Shown here: positions 1 through 8,240 of the stretch, piece by piece | How the letters are laid out: each line of letters opens with the position of its first letter | Position numbering within the stretch: position 1 is the stretch's first letter | From: Sulfurimonas sp. | GTDB taxonomy: Bacteria; Campylobacterota; Campylobacteria; Campylobacterales; Sulfurimonadaceae | Reading direction: 5' to 3' | Length of the DNA stretch: 17,310 nt | Assembly (NCBI GenBank): GCA_027056465.1 | Contig: JALUKS010000006.1 | Span: 1 to 17,310, forward strand | Translations under genes and position numbers: made by a program | Notes under the pieces: generated by a model | What the model was told of the DNA's origin: nothing | Seen by the model: only the letters and a program-made list of their open reading frames with translations | Database searches by the model: none

Positions 1-129
1 TTTGCTGCTTTAGCTAAAAACCGATATACTACTTCTAACGAAAACTCCAAGTAAGTATAGAGTAAAAAATTATAAAAAAAGAACATACGAGTATACTTTT
101 TTGAAAATAAATCTGACTGAATTGGTGTC

Positions 130-309
130 TTAGATTTTAGTGGCATTATACTCTACCGTGTCATCGACAATAAAGACTTTTACACTTTTGGGATTTTGTA
201 ATTTTTGAAGAAATGATATTAATTTTGCTGAGGATAGAGAAAGAAGTTTTCTCCAGGATAAGATAATTTTAGCCATCAAACTATAAAGCACAGAGTAAAA
301 ATGAGGATT
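130..309 (-). pseudogene. Possible relic of a DDE (IS4-type) transposase
   Basis: The - strand is open from a stop at 310-312 to a TAA at 130-132, with an internal ATG at 274-276 that would give 48 residues. The peptide contains a SWRKLL block, a KLISFLQKL block and then KVFIVDDTVE. This order (W-R-K/E plus leucine-rich helix, then a hydrophobic strand ending in V-D-D-S/T) is what I know from the first catalytic Asp region of IS4-type transposases. The rest of such a protein, including the later catalytic residues, is missing, and no terminal inverted repeats are seen. If real, it is a decayed fragment. It could also be a chance open frame; the call rests on motif memory only. Confidence 0.33.
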
Positions 310-399
310 TTATAGAAAATTAGAGAAAATAGGATAAAATATCACAAATATACATTGTTGAGATTTTTTAATTTAAAAAAATAATACTCAAGAGAGATT

Positions 400-433
400 A
401 GTCGCTTGTTTAGATTTGAATTTGCAAGTGGCT
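400..433 (+). promoter_or_regulatory. Leader hairpin upstream of serS
   Basis: Bases 400-408 (AGTCGCTTG) can pair with 425-433 (CAAGTGGCT) to make a nine-pair stem with two G-U pairs and a 16-base loop. It ends 19 bases before the serS ATG, just upstream of the AAGGA ribosome site at 443-447. There is no following T run, so it does not look like an intrinsic terminator. A role in serS leader control is only a possibility. Confidence 0.25.
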
Positions 434-452
434 CTAACTATAAAGGAAAAAA

Positions 453-1703
453 ATGATTGATTTAAAACTATTACAAAAAGATTTTGAAGGTGTGAGCGCG
501 AAGCTTACTCGTAAAGGTGTAAGTGCTGCACTTTTAACAACACTCAAAGAGAAGTTTGAGTCTCTAAGAGTTGCCAAGCAGGAGTTTGAAACACTTCAAG
601 CAGCACAAAACGCGATGAGTAAAGAGTTTGGCGTTTATAAACGCGAGGGCAAAGATATATCTGAACTCAAAGCAAGAGTCGATGCAAACAAGATAAAAGT
701 GACTGAGGCAGTAGAGGTGCAACGTGAGCGTCAAGAGGAGCTAGAGAAAATAGCTATGGCAGTGCCAAATATGCCAGATGATAGCGTGCCAGATGGTAAG
801 GATGAAGAGGATAATATTGAGCTAAAAAAAGTGCTTACTCCTAAAGAGTTTGGCTTTACTCCAAAAGAGCATTGGGAGTTAGCAGAGCAGAATGGTTGGA
901 TAGATTTTGAACGCGGTGTTAAACTAGCGACTTCAAGATTTTCTGTAAGTTTTGGAATGGGTGCGAGACTTGAACGCGCACTTATCAACTTTATGCTTGA
1001 TTTTAATCGTGAGAGAGGCTTTGAAGAGGTGAGTGTTCCAGCACTTGTAAACCGTCAAGCACTCGAAGGTACTGGACAACTTCCAAAATTTGAAGATGAT
1101 TTATACAAGATGGATGGGCAGGAGTTGTTCTTAATCCCTACAGCAGAAGTTCCAGTAACGAACCTCTATGCAGATGAGATACTTACAGCCGATGAGCTAC
1201 CAAAGAGAATGACAGCATACACTTCATGCTTTAGAAAAGAGGCAGGTGCAGCAGGTCGTGATACACGTGGTATGATACGCCAACACCAGTTTCACAAAGT
1301 CGAACTCGTAGCGATAACGACACCCGATACTAGTGAGATAATGTTTGAGCAGATGGTGAGTTGTGCATCAGATATACTCACTGCACTTGAACTGCCTCAT
1401 AGACTTGTAAACTTATGTACAGGAGATTTAGGTTTCGGTGCAGCACACACAACAGATATAGAAGTATGGCTACCAGGGCAAAACCAGTACCGTGAAATCT
1501 CCTCTATAAGTAACACAAGAGAGTTCCAAGCAAGACGTGCAAAAATCCGTTACAAAAATGGCAAAAAAAATGAGCTTGTCAATACTCTAAATGGTTCATC
1601 ATTAGCAGTAGGTCGTACACTTGTAGCAATTATGGAAAATAATCAGAATGAAGATGGCACGATAGATATTCCTGAGGTATTGCGACCTTATCTGGGGATG
1701 TAA
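453..1703 (+). CDS. serS: Seryl-tRNA synthetase
   Basis: Class II aminoacyl-tRNA synthetase that charges tRNA-Ser (and tRNA-Sec where present) with serine using ATP, in the cytoplasm. The 416-residue length is normal for the bacterial enzyme. Residues about 27-105 form the long antiparallel coiled-coil arm that grips the tRNA. The catalytic core shows the T-A-E serine-binding triplet (230-232), motif 2 with FRKEAG (260-265) and RQHQFHKVE (276-284), the REISSISN stretch (about 347-354), and motif 3 with GSSLAVGRT (381-389). All key positions look intact. The ATG has an AAGGA site at 443-447. The next gene, pflB, is on the same strand after a 171-base gap with its own -10, so the two need not be one operon, but the order serS-pflB matches Campylobacter jejuni. 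Confidence 0.97.
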   Translation: MIDLKLLQKDFEGVSAKLTRKGVSAALLTTLKEKFESLRVAKQEFETLQAAQNAMSKEFGVYKREGKDISELKARVDANKIKVTEAVEVQRERQEELEKIAMAVPNMPDDSVPDGKDEEDNIELKKVLTPKEFGFTPKEHWELAEQNGWIDFERGVKLATSRFSVSFGMGARLERALINFMLDFNRERGFEEVSVPALVNRQALEGTGQLPKFEDDLYKMDGQELFLIPTAEVPVTNLYADEILTADELPKRMTAYTSCFRKEAGAAGRDTRGMIRQHQFHKVELVAITTPDTSEIMFEQMVSCASDILTALELPHRLVNLCTGDLGFGAAHTTDIEVWLPGQNQYREISSISNTREFQARRAKIRYKNGKKNELVNTLNGSSLAVGRTLVAIMENNQNEDGTIDIPEVLRPYLGM

Positions 1704-1833
1704 TTAGTATACTCCTTGAGTCTAGATCTATAATAACACAATACGAAGTATAAATTAGGTTCACCATGTTGAGTGTCAGAACAGATATACTCTCTGAAAT
1801 ATTATTATTAATAATGAAGTAATTTTATGGCGC

Positions 1834-1839
1834 TATAAT
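1834..1839 (+). promoter_or_regulatory. Candidate -10 element for pflB
   Basis: A perfect TATAAT lies 35 bases before the pflB ATG, in the 171-base gap after serS. A clear -35 is not seen, which is usual for sigma-70 promoters of this phylum. The gene start is preceded by AGAGAGG at 1866-1872. Confidence 0.45.
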
Positions 1840-1874
1840 TGCTTTAAATTATAGAAAGATATCAAAGAGAGGTT

Positions 1875-4214
1875 ATGGCAGAATCAGAAGAAGAAATAAT
1901 CATCATTGAAGATGTTCAGGCTATCAAGGACTCGGTAGGTCAAGAAGAGGATTCTACAGAGAGTAAAACAGGTTCTGATAAAAAGAAACTCATTATTTTT
2001 GCTTCTATCGGGCTCTTTTTACTACTTGTTATCGCAGCTATTATCATCACTCTTATCTTTTCTCACAAGAAAGAAAAATCTTCTTTATCTCAAGAGATTT
2101 CTAAACTTGACAAGAAACTCAAAAACAAGCCGAAAAAGACAATAAAAATCTCTAAACTAGAAAATATGATAGCCAAGGCAAACTTTTTATATGCAAATGG
2201 CTCAAAAGAAAAAGCTCTCGCTCTTTATGAAAATATAGCTAATTATAGCGAAGCCATATCTAAATATAACCTCGGTGTAGCACAACTCAAAAACAAACAA
2301 TACAAATTAGCACTCAAAACATTCTCTCAAGCGATAAAAAATGATGAAAAGCGCTGTGTAAGTGCAATAAATGCTGCTGTATGTGCACTTCACCTTAAAG
2401 ATAAAGATAGTTTTACATACTATATTAATCTAGCTTATGCCTACTTACCGCATGAAATAAACTCTCCTCTATACTCTTACTACTATACTCTTATAAACTA
2501 CTACAAGCAGAACTATTTTGCTGCATTAAACTCTCTCAAGAATAGTACATCAAAAGAGTACCCTGAAATTCAAAAGCATCTTGCTGCTAAGATTTATGCT
2601 CTCTATGCTAAGGACTATAGTGCTATTGAAGATTTAGAAGACTCTAAAGTACCTCTTGATCAGTTTAGCCTTGGTCTTTTATACGCAAGAGTTGGTGACT
2701 TTACCTTAGCTATAGCACATCTTAATGAAGCAGTAGTGCAAAATATACAGCCAGTAAAAGCACAACTTGCTCTTGGGCTTATAAATATCAAGCTAGGAAG
2801 ACTTCCACAGGCTGCTTCAAAAATAAGCACCTTAACAGATATGTATCCTAAGGAAATCTATACATACTATCCTATTCGTGTGAAACTTAAAGATTCACTT
2901 TTTGATACACTCAAAGCTCAAAAGCTCTATAGGGATACTATTGTTCCTTCTAAAACTACTGTATATCAGAAGATTTTTGCTTTCTCTCCATACAAAGTTT
3001 TTAATGCCAATAAAACAATCCGTTATATCCGTAAAGGAAATGCAAATATATATGTGGACAATGTTGCCTCTGCAGCAAAATATTTACAAGAGAGTTCTTC
3101 TGCATCTAATATAAATATCGGTATAGCAAAGGCTATTCAGAAAGCACTTCACCTCAAGATTGGTGATGCAAACAGAGAGTTTCAAGCCCTAGCAAAAATA
3201 CAACCAAAGCACTCTATCTTACAGTATAACCTTGCCCTCACTTATGCACAAATGGGACATTTTAAGGAAGCAAATGAACACTTCTTGCGTTCTTATTACT
3301 TAGATGCAAAGAACTATCTCTCTGGTATCTATGCAGTAATGACAAGTCAACTTATCCATAAAAAATATACAAAACTACGTTCAATCTTGCTGAGTGCTAT
3401 TGAGAATGAAAAAGATGGTGAAGAAAAAGAGCTCTATAAAACTCTACTTTATATAGTCGACAATAACTATATGTCTGCAGTTGATTGGCTAGATAATAGC
3501 TATCAACCTAGACCTCTCTATTTGCTACTTAACACCATTATAGCTATGAAATTAAACAACTTAAAAGTTGCGAAGAAAGCAACAACAAAATTAACGTTAC
3601 TTCTCCCTCATGAGATTCTCCCTCATCTACTTTACATAGATGCTCACTTCTCCAAAGATACTCCAATAAAGTATGCTAGAAGTGTGCTAAGCTATCTTAA
3701 TAAACAGAAGTTCACTTATAATGACCTCTACTTTGGTCCTTACATTACACGCTTCTTATATATTCAAGAAAATCTTATCATAGGAAAACTCTATTTTTTA
3801 CGCCAGCAGTTGCAAAATATGCTCAGCACAACAAGCCAAAATAAACAAGAAATAGTAAGTGGTTTAGCACTTGCCTCTCTATATGACAAAAAGTTTGAAG
3901 AGTCTTATACACTCTACAATATGCTTATAGATGACCTTAAAGTACGAGATGCCCATACCCTCTTCTTGGGGGCTGTTGCCTCTACTGCAGCTGGACATCA
4001 TGCCAATGCTATAGCACTCTTAGAACTTGCGAAGATAAAAAATAGTGACTCTTATGAGAGTCGTTTTGCACTTGCTCTTTTATACCTGGAGAGTAAAAAT
4101 AATAAGGGAGCGACTATCCAGCTTTCAAGAATAACACAAGATGGATTTCAGTCACAGTTTTTTGACTTTGAAATAGATACTAATGAGCTACTTTTTAAGA
4201 AAAATAACCAATAA
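1875..4214 (+). CDS. pflB: PflB-like flagellar motor TPR protein
   Basis: Predicted one-pass inner-membrane protein of 779 residues with a large periplasmic TPR solenoid. Residues 1-38 are acidic and cytoplasmic, 39-63 are a strong TM segment, then a Lys-rich stretch leads into helical repeats. TPR-like units are readable near 130-160, 264-292, 296-326, 418-446 and 449-480, with further helix pairs to the C-terminus. In Campylobacter jejuni the gene after serS (Cj0390) encodes PflB, a periplasmic scaffold of the flagellar motor that helps place stator units at a wide radius; length, topology and position agree here. The identification rests on architecture and synteny, not alignment. Other flagellar genes are absent from the window apart from cheY. 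It converges with ftsH across 49 bases; no canonical terminator hairpin is visible there. Confidence 0.75.
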   Translation: MAESEEEIIIIEDVQAIKDSVGQEEDSTESKTGSDKKKLIIFASIGLFLLLVIAAIIITLIFSHKKEKSSLSQEISKLDKKLKNKPKKTIKISKLENMIAKANFLYANGSKEKALALYENIANYSEAISKYNLGVAQLKNKQYKLALKTFSQAIKNDEKRCVSAINAAVCALHLKDKDSFTYYINLAYAYLPHEINSPLYSYYYTLINYYKQNYFAALNSLKNSTSKEYPEIQKHLAAKIYALYAKDYSAIEDLEDSKVPLDQFSLGLLYARVGDFTLAIAHLNEAVVQNIQPVKAQLALGLINIKLGRLPQAASKISTLTDMYPKEIYTYYPIRVKLKDSLFDTLKAQKLYRDTIVPSKTTVYQKIFAFSPYKVFNANKTIRYIRKGNANIYVDNVASAAKYLQESSSASNINIGIAKAIQKALHLKIGDANREFQALAKIQPKHSILQYNLALTYAQMGHFKEANEHFLRSYYLDAKNYLSGIYAVMTSQLIHKKYTKLRSILLSAIENEKDGEEKELYKTLLYIVDNNYMSAVDWLDNSYQPRPLYLLLNTIIAMKLNNLKVAKKATTKLTLLLPHEILPHLLYIDAHFSKDTPIKYARSVLSYLNKQKFTYNDLYFGPYITRFLYIQENLIIGKLYFLRQQLQNMLSTTSQNKQEIVSGLALASLYDKKFEESYTLYNMLIDDLKVRDAHTLFLGAVASTAAGHHANAIALLELAKIKNSDSYESRFALALLYLESKNNKGATIQLSRITQDGFQSQFFDFEIDTNELLFKKNNQ

Positions 4215-4263
4215 GAGATTTATATACTTTAAGATGTACCCCAAGATGAATGCTAATTCTAAT

Positions 4264-6228
4264 TCAACTTGGTTCTTCTGCTTTATCAATCATCGAAGCA
4301 TCTATTTTTAACTCTTCAGATATTTCATCGAGAGTATCATCAAGCTTGGATTCTAAACCATTCTCTTCTTCAAACTTTTGGATAATTTCACGAACCTCTT
4401 CGCCTGTAATATTCTCTTTCTTATAAAGAAGTGCTACCATACCTTCAATGGCATCTTTATACTCTTCAAGTCTTGCTACAACTAGCTCATAATGCTCTTG
4501 AAGTGACTCTTTAATGAATGTATCCATATTTTCAGCCATTTTATCACTATACTCACGAGTTGCAGCCCCTGGACCACCTAAAAATGATTGGCGAGTTTTT
4601 TCTAAAACCATAAGACCTGCTATATCTGTCATACCATATGTTTGCACCATAGACTTGATGATGTCTGTTGCACGTTCAAGGTCATTTCCTGCACCTGTAG
4701 AAATCTCACCAATGAAGACCTGTTCTGCTGCACGACCACCAAGAAGTACATCTACTTCAGCCCAAAGCTCATGCTTTTGCATCATAAATTTATTTTCTTC
4801 TGGTTTATTAAGAGTATAACCAAGTGCCGCTAATCCACGAGGAACTATAGAGACTTTAGAGACTTTTTTTGCACCTACTGTTGTCTCAGCAAGAAGTGCA
4901 TGTCCACTCTCATGGTAAGCTACTATCTTTTTCTCTTTAGGATTGATACGACGTGATTTTTTAGCTAGTCCAGCTAAAGCACGTTCAACGGACTCAAAAA
5001 GGTCTTTCTGCTTGACAGTTTTTTGGCTTCTTCTACCTGCTAGTAATGCACCCTCATTGATGATATTTGCAAGATCAGCACCTGCTAAACCAGCTGTTAG
5101 ACGTGCTACCTCTTCAACATCTACATCATCATCCATCTTTACATCTTTCATATGAACTTTCAAGATTTTGACACGACCTTCAAAGTCAGGCTTATCTACA
5201 AGAACTTGTCTATCAAAACGCCCTGGACGGAGAAGTGCTTGATCGAGTATTTCAGGTCTATTTGTTGCAGCTAAGATGATAACAGGAGTATCAGTTCCAA
5301 AACCATCCATCTCTGCTAGAAGTTGGTTAAGTGTCTGCTCTCTCTCATCATTACCACCCATATTTGCACCCGATGCACGGCTCTTACCAATGGCATCAAT
5401 CTCATCTATAAAGATAATACTTGGAGCATCTTTTTTCGCTTGTTCAAAAAGGTCACGAACACGAGCTGCACCCACACCAACAAACATCTCAATAAAACTA
5501 GAACCAGTTACAGAGAAAAAAGGCACTTCAGCTTCACCAGCAACAGCTTTTGCAAGAAGAGTCTTACCAGTTCCTGGGCTACCTACAAGAAGCACACCTT
5601 TAGGAATTTTCGCCCCTATCTCTACATAACGAGCAGGATATTTTAAGAAATCAACAATCTCCTGAACTTCCTCTTTTGCTTCCTCAACACCCGCAACATC
5701 ATCAAACTTTGTTGTAGGTTTTTCAGAATTAACCATCTTTTTAGAATTACCCATTCCAAGAAGACCACCACCCATACTTTTTTGCATTCGTCCAGCAAAA
5801 AACATCCAAATACCCATGATGATAAGAAAAGGAAATAACCATCCAAACATCTCAGTAAACCAGTTAGTTTCAGAAAAACCTTCATAGTCTATCTTATTTT
5901 TATCTAAAGCTTTTACAAGATCTGTGTCCCCTCTAACTATACGGGTTGTATAGACCTTTGAGCCATCAGAAGAGTTTGCTTTTATATAGGTCTGACCTAT
6001 CTCTACTTTTGAAACACTTTTAGAATCAACTAGAGACTTCATTTCAGAGTAACTTACTTTTTCTATACGTTTATTCGCACCACTTAAAGCTGTGCCATTT
6101 GCACTAGCACCATCACCAACTACTATTTTAAAAAGCCCAATAATTACAATTGAAAAAATTGCAAATGTTACGAGAGGATTTTTATTAAAAAAGTTATTAT
6201 TATCGTTTTTTTTATCTTGATTTGCCAT
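4264..6228 (-). CDS. ftsH: ATP-dependent zinc metalloprotease FtsH
   Basis: Membrane-anchored AAA+ protease that forms hexamers and degrades misfolded membrane proteins and short-lived regulators. The 654 residues show TM1 (about 18-36), a small periplasmic domain, TM2 (about 127-146), then the AAA module: Walker A GSPGTGKT (216-223), pore motif FVG (249-251), Walker B IIFIDE (271-276) and the second region of homology with both arginines (RPGRFDR, 334-340). The peptidase part has the zinc site HESGH (439-443) and the third ligand Asp516 in GNDLERA. Everything needed for activity is present. It starts 18 bases after the prmA stop and has only a weak ribosome site, so it is probably the last gene of cheY-prmA-ftsH. 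The acidic C-terminal tail is typical of the family. Confidence 0.98.
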   Translation of the reverse strand: MANQDKKNDNNNFFNKNPLVTFAIFSIVIIGLFKIVVGDGASANGTALSGANKRIEKVSYSEMKSLVDSKSVSKVEIGQTYIKANSSDGSKVYTTRIVRGDTDLVKALDKNKIDYEGFSETNWFTEMFGWLFPFLIIMGIWMFFAGRMQKSMGGGLLGMGNSKKMVNSEKPTTKFDDVAGVEEAKEEVQEIVDFLKYPARYVEIGAKIPKGVLLVGSPGTGKTLLAKAVAGEAEVPFFSVTGSSFIEMFVGVGAARVRDLFEQAKKDAPSIIFIDEIDAIGKSRASGANMGGNDEREQTLNQLLAEMDGFGTDTPVIILAATNRPEILDQALLRPGRFDRQVLVDKPDFEGRVKILKVHMKDVKMDDDVDVEEVARLTAGLAGADLANIINEGALLAGRRSQKTVKQKDLFESVERALAGLAKKSRRINPKEKKIVAYHESGHALLAETTVGAKKVSKVSIVPRGLAALGYTLNKPEENKFMMQKHELWAEVDVLLGGRAAEQVFIGEISTGAGNDLERATDIIKSMVQTYGMTDIAGLMVLEKTRQSFLGGPGAATREYSDKMAENMDTFIKESLQEHYELVVARLEEYKDAIEGMVALLYKKENITGEEVREIIQKFEEENGLESKLDDTLDEISEELKIDASMIDKAEEPS

Positions 6229-6246
6229 ACTACTCTTTTTTACTAT

Positions 6247-7074
6247 TTATTTTTTCTTTACTATTAAAGTAACCCACTCATCTTGAGTGATTTTTTCTAC
6301 AAGTTCACAATCTTTATAAAAGCTGAGAACCTTTTTTTCATATTTATCTAAGATACCTGAAAGTACTAAAACTGCATCTGGTTTAAGTGCTTTTTTCAAA
6401 TCATTAGCTATAAATGTTAATACATCGGCTACAATATTTGCAACAACAAAATCATACTGTTTATCAACTAATGAAGAAGAACCTTCCCAAATTTTTGCAT
6501 AAGAGAGTCCATTCAATTCTGCATTTACAATGGAATTTTCTACTGAAATAGGATCAGTATCACAAGCCTCTACAATAGCACCAAGTTTCATCGCTGCCAT
6601 AGCTAAAATACCACTACCACAACCAACATCTAAAACTGTATCATCTTTTTTCACATACTTAGAAATTGCTCTAAGTGCTGAAGCAGTTGTAGGATGGTGT
6701 CCAGTTCCAAATGCTAATGCAGGATCAATAACAATGTTAATAAGTTCTGGATTTGGAGCATCCCAAGTTGGATGAATGTAAAATTTATCAATAGCTAAAG
6801 GCTTTATACTCTCTTGATAAGATTTAACCCAGTCACTATTTTGCAGTTTTGTCTGTTTGCACTCCAGTTCTATGGTAGTTCCTAGCGCTTTTTGTAATGC
6901 CTCTGTAAACTGTTCAAGCCCCCAAACTATAGTCTCTAAGTCATCTTCACTTCTCACTATAAAACCATTCACAGTCTCTTCAAAACCAACAGGAACTGTA
7001 TCTGATAAAAAGTCTGAGAAAAGAGAATGATGAGAAGAGGGAGTGACTACTAATTCATAGTAGTACTCTTGCAT
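6247..7074 (-). CDS. prmA: Ribosomal protein L11 methyltransferase
   Basis: SAM-dependent methyltransferase that trimethylates ribosomal protein L11 in the cytoplasm. The 275-residue protein has a variable N-terminal substrate-recognition domain (about 1-90), the PrmA signature DPALAFGTGHHPTT (117-130), the SAM-binding glycine loop VLDVGCGSG (147-155), an acidic residue at the end of the next strand (CDTDP, 171-175) and the VANI motif (211-214). The N-terminal part is shorter and more divergent than in E. coli, as is common in this phylum. Its ATG overlaps the cheY stop by one base (TAATG), a sign of translational coupling; ftsH follows after 18 bases. Loss of prmA is often tolerated in other bacteria, so it need not be essential here. 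Confidence 0.95.
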   Translation of the reverse strand: MQEYYYELVVTPSSHHSLFSDFLSDTVPVGFEETVNGFIVRSEDDLETIVWGLEQFTEALQKALGTTIELECKQTKLQNSDWVKSYQESIKPLAIDKFYIHPTWDAPNPELINIVIDPALAFGTGHHPTTASALRAISKYVKKDDTVLDVGCGSGILAMAAMKLGAIVEACDTDPISVENSIVNAELNGLSYAKIWEGSSSLVDKQYDFVVANIVADVLTFIANDLKKALKPDAVLVLSGILDKYEKKVLSFYKDCELVEKITQDEWVTLIVKKK

Positions 7075-7448
7075 TACTGAGATACACCCATAACTGCACC
7101 AAGCTTCTCTTTGAGAACTTGAGGTGTAAATGGTTTTACAATATAGTTATTTACTCCAGCTTTCAGGGCCGTAATAACTTCAGCCTTTCCACCCTCTGTA
7201 GTAACCATAATGATAGGAGTATCTTTAAAACGTGCGTCTGCACGAACTTTTTGCACAAGCTCAAGACCATTCATCTCTGGCATATTCCAGTCTGTAATAA
7301 GCATATCAATATCTGGATTTGCATCCATTGCGGCCCATCCCTCAACACCATCAGCACCCTCAAGTATATCTTTATAACCTAAACGAGCTAAAGTGTTTTT
7401 AATAATACGACGCATAGTAGAACTGTCATCAACAACAAGTAATTTCAA
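7074..7448 (-). CDS. cheY: Chemotaxis response regulator CheY (TTG start)
   Basis: Single-domain receiver of 124 residues that, when phosphorylated by CheA, binds the flagellar switch and changes rotation. The acidic pocket Asp7/Asp8, phospho-acceptor Asp53 (in TDWNMP), Thr83, Tyr102 and Lys105 are all in place, each four positions before its E. coli CheY equivalent. No output domain is attached, and the IVKPF end is typical. The start is TTG at 7446-7448: AAAGGA sits six bases upstream (7455-7460) and the Asp pair falls at the usual distance from this codon, whereas no ATG gives a full receiver. It overlaps prmA by one base. Other che genes are not in the window, so this is the isolated cheY locus known from Campylobacter. 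Confidence 0.96.
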   Translation of the reverse strand: MKLLVVDDSSTMRRIIKNTLARLGYKDILEGADGVEGWAAMDANPDIDMLITDWNMPEMNGLELVQKVRADARFKDTPIIMVTTEGGKAEVITALKAGVNNYIVKPFTPQVLKEKLGAVMGVSQ

Positions 7449-7490
7449 TTGAAATCCTTTTTTATAATATTTTGTAAATTTAATATACCA

Positions 7491-7499
7491 ATAATACCA
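7491..7499 (-). promoter_or_regulatory. Candidate extended -10 for cheY-prmA-ftsH
   Basis: Reading the - strand, TGGTATTAT fits an extended -10 (TG-n-TATTAT) and is followed at once by a second similar element (TTGGTATATT). Both lie in the 71-base gap between hisA and cheY, about 40 bases before the TTG start. This supports transcription of cheY-prmA-ftsH separately from hisH-hisA, although read-through from hisA is also possible as no terminator is seen. Confidence 0.38.
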
Positions 7500-7519
7500 A
7501 ATTTTTCATTTGTTTACAA

Positions 7520-8230
7520 TTAATCTAATAATTTAAACATTTTTGGCAAATCGAGTGTTCCCTCATAATAGGCTTTTCCGATGATAACACCATCAACTTC
7601 TTTCGTTGCAATAAGTGCTTCAATATCACTAGCATCCTTAACACCACCACTAGCGATAGTCGCTACACCACTCGCACGAGCAATCTCAAGAGTAAAATCG
7701 ACATTTACACCAGAAAGTGTACCATCTTTGCCAACATCTGTGCAGATAATCGCTTCAACCCCTGCGTTTGCAAACTCTTTTGCTAAATCTGTCGCTTTCA
7801 TACTAGAGACTTCGCCCCATCCCTCAACTGCTACATACCCATCAATAGCATCAATTCCTACTACTATTGGATATTTTGCTGCCATATCACGAACAAACTG
7901 TGGGTCTTTTACTGCAATGCTTCCCAATATAATACGGTCAATTCCAATCTCAAGCATTTTTTGGATAGTAGCTTCATCACGAATGCCACCACCAAGTTCA
8001 AGCTTTACACCACAATTCGCACGAATTTTCTTAATAGAGTCTAAGTTTTTAGGCTCTCCTGCAAATGCACCGTTTAAATCAACTAAGTGTACCCACTCAG
8101 CCCCCATCTCTTCAAACTTTTTCACAAGTTCATAAGGCTCATTTGAGTAGATTTTTGCACTATCCATTAGCCCTTTTGTAAGGCGAACTGCCTTGCCATC
8201 TTTTAAATCTATCGCTGGGTATAAAGTCAT
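7520..8230 (-). CDS. hisA: Histidine biosynthesis isomerase HisA
   Basis: Phosphoribosylformimino-AICAR phosphate isomerase (ProFAR isomerase): it opens the aminoaldose ring to the aminoketose PRFAR in histidine synthesis. The 236-residue beta/alpha barrel shows the catalytic Asp8 at the end of the first strand (YPAIDL), the second acidic site in GIDAIDG (125-131, Asp127 or Asp130), TDVGKDGT (164-171), and the two half-barrel phosphate loops GGGIR (80-84) and ASGGV (193-197). The ATG follows the hisH stop by ten bases, and its AGGAG-like site lies across that stop, so hisH and hisA are probably co-translated. The adjacent partner hisF is not in this window, so the his genes are split in this genome. 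Confidence 0.97.
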   Translation of the reverse strand: MTLYPAIDLKDGKAVRLTKGLMDSAKIYSNEPYELVKKFEEMGAEWVHLVDLNGAFAGEPKNLDSIKKIRANCGVKLELGGGIRDEATIQKMLEIGIDRIILGSIAVKDPQFVRDMAAKYPIVVGIDAIDGYVAVEGWGEVSSMKATDLAKEFANAGVEAIICTDVGKDGTLSGVNVDFTLEIARASGVATIASGGVKDASDIEALIATKEVDGVIIGKAYYEGTLDLPKMFKLLD

Positions 8231-8240
8231 CTCTTCACTC

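Larger units (their letters stand above)
1..452. other. Upstream region without an intact gene
   Basis: No intact gene is seen here. Bases 1-54 read as an open 17-codon tail ending in TAA on the + strand, which could be the end of an upstream gene (in Campylobacter trpS precedes serS), but the peptide has no recognisable motif. Bases 130-309 on the - strand look like a transposase relic (separate entry). The rest is A/T-rich. A possible -10 (TAAAAT, 335-340) and a leader hairpin (400-433) lie in front of serS. No tRNA or CRISPR repeat was found. Confidence 0.5.

Noticed and set aside
1..54. 17-codon + strand tail ending in TAA, possible end of an upstream gene
   Set aside because: Too short to recognise; the opposite strand is also open here. 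Mentioned only in the region note.
121..198. 26-residue open + strand stretch (IGVLDFSG…)
   Set aside because: It has no start codon and is antisense to the transposase-like frame, which has the better motif.
731..988. Minus-strand frame inside serS
   Set aside because: Ser-rich shadow frame opposite a conserved gene.
4215..4263. Bidirectional terminator between pflB and ftsH
   Set aside because: Only a CCAAG/CTTGG pair 24 bases apart is seen, partly within ftsH, and no T run follows.
5276..5629. Plus-strand frames of 107-117 codons inside ftsH
   Set aside because: They lie opposite the conserved AAA module of ftsH and have no domain of their own.
7581..8135. 184-codon + strand frame inside hisA
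   Set aside because: Long but antisense to an intact hisA, with low-complexity Ser/Pro/Thr content typical of a shadow frame.
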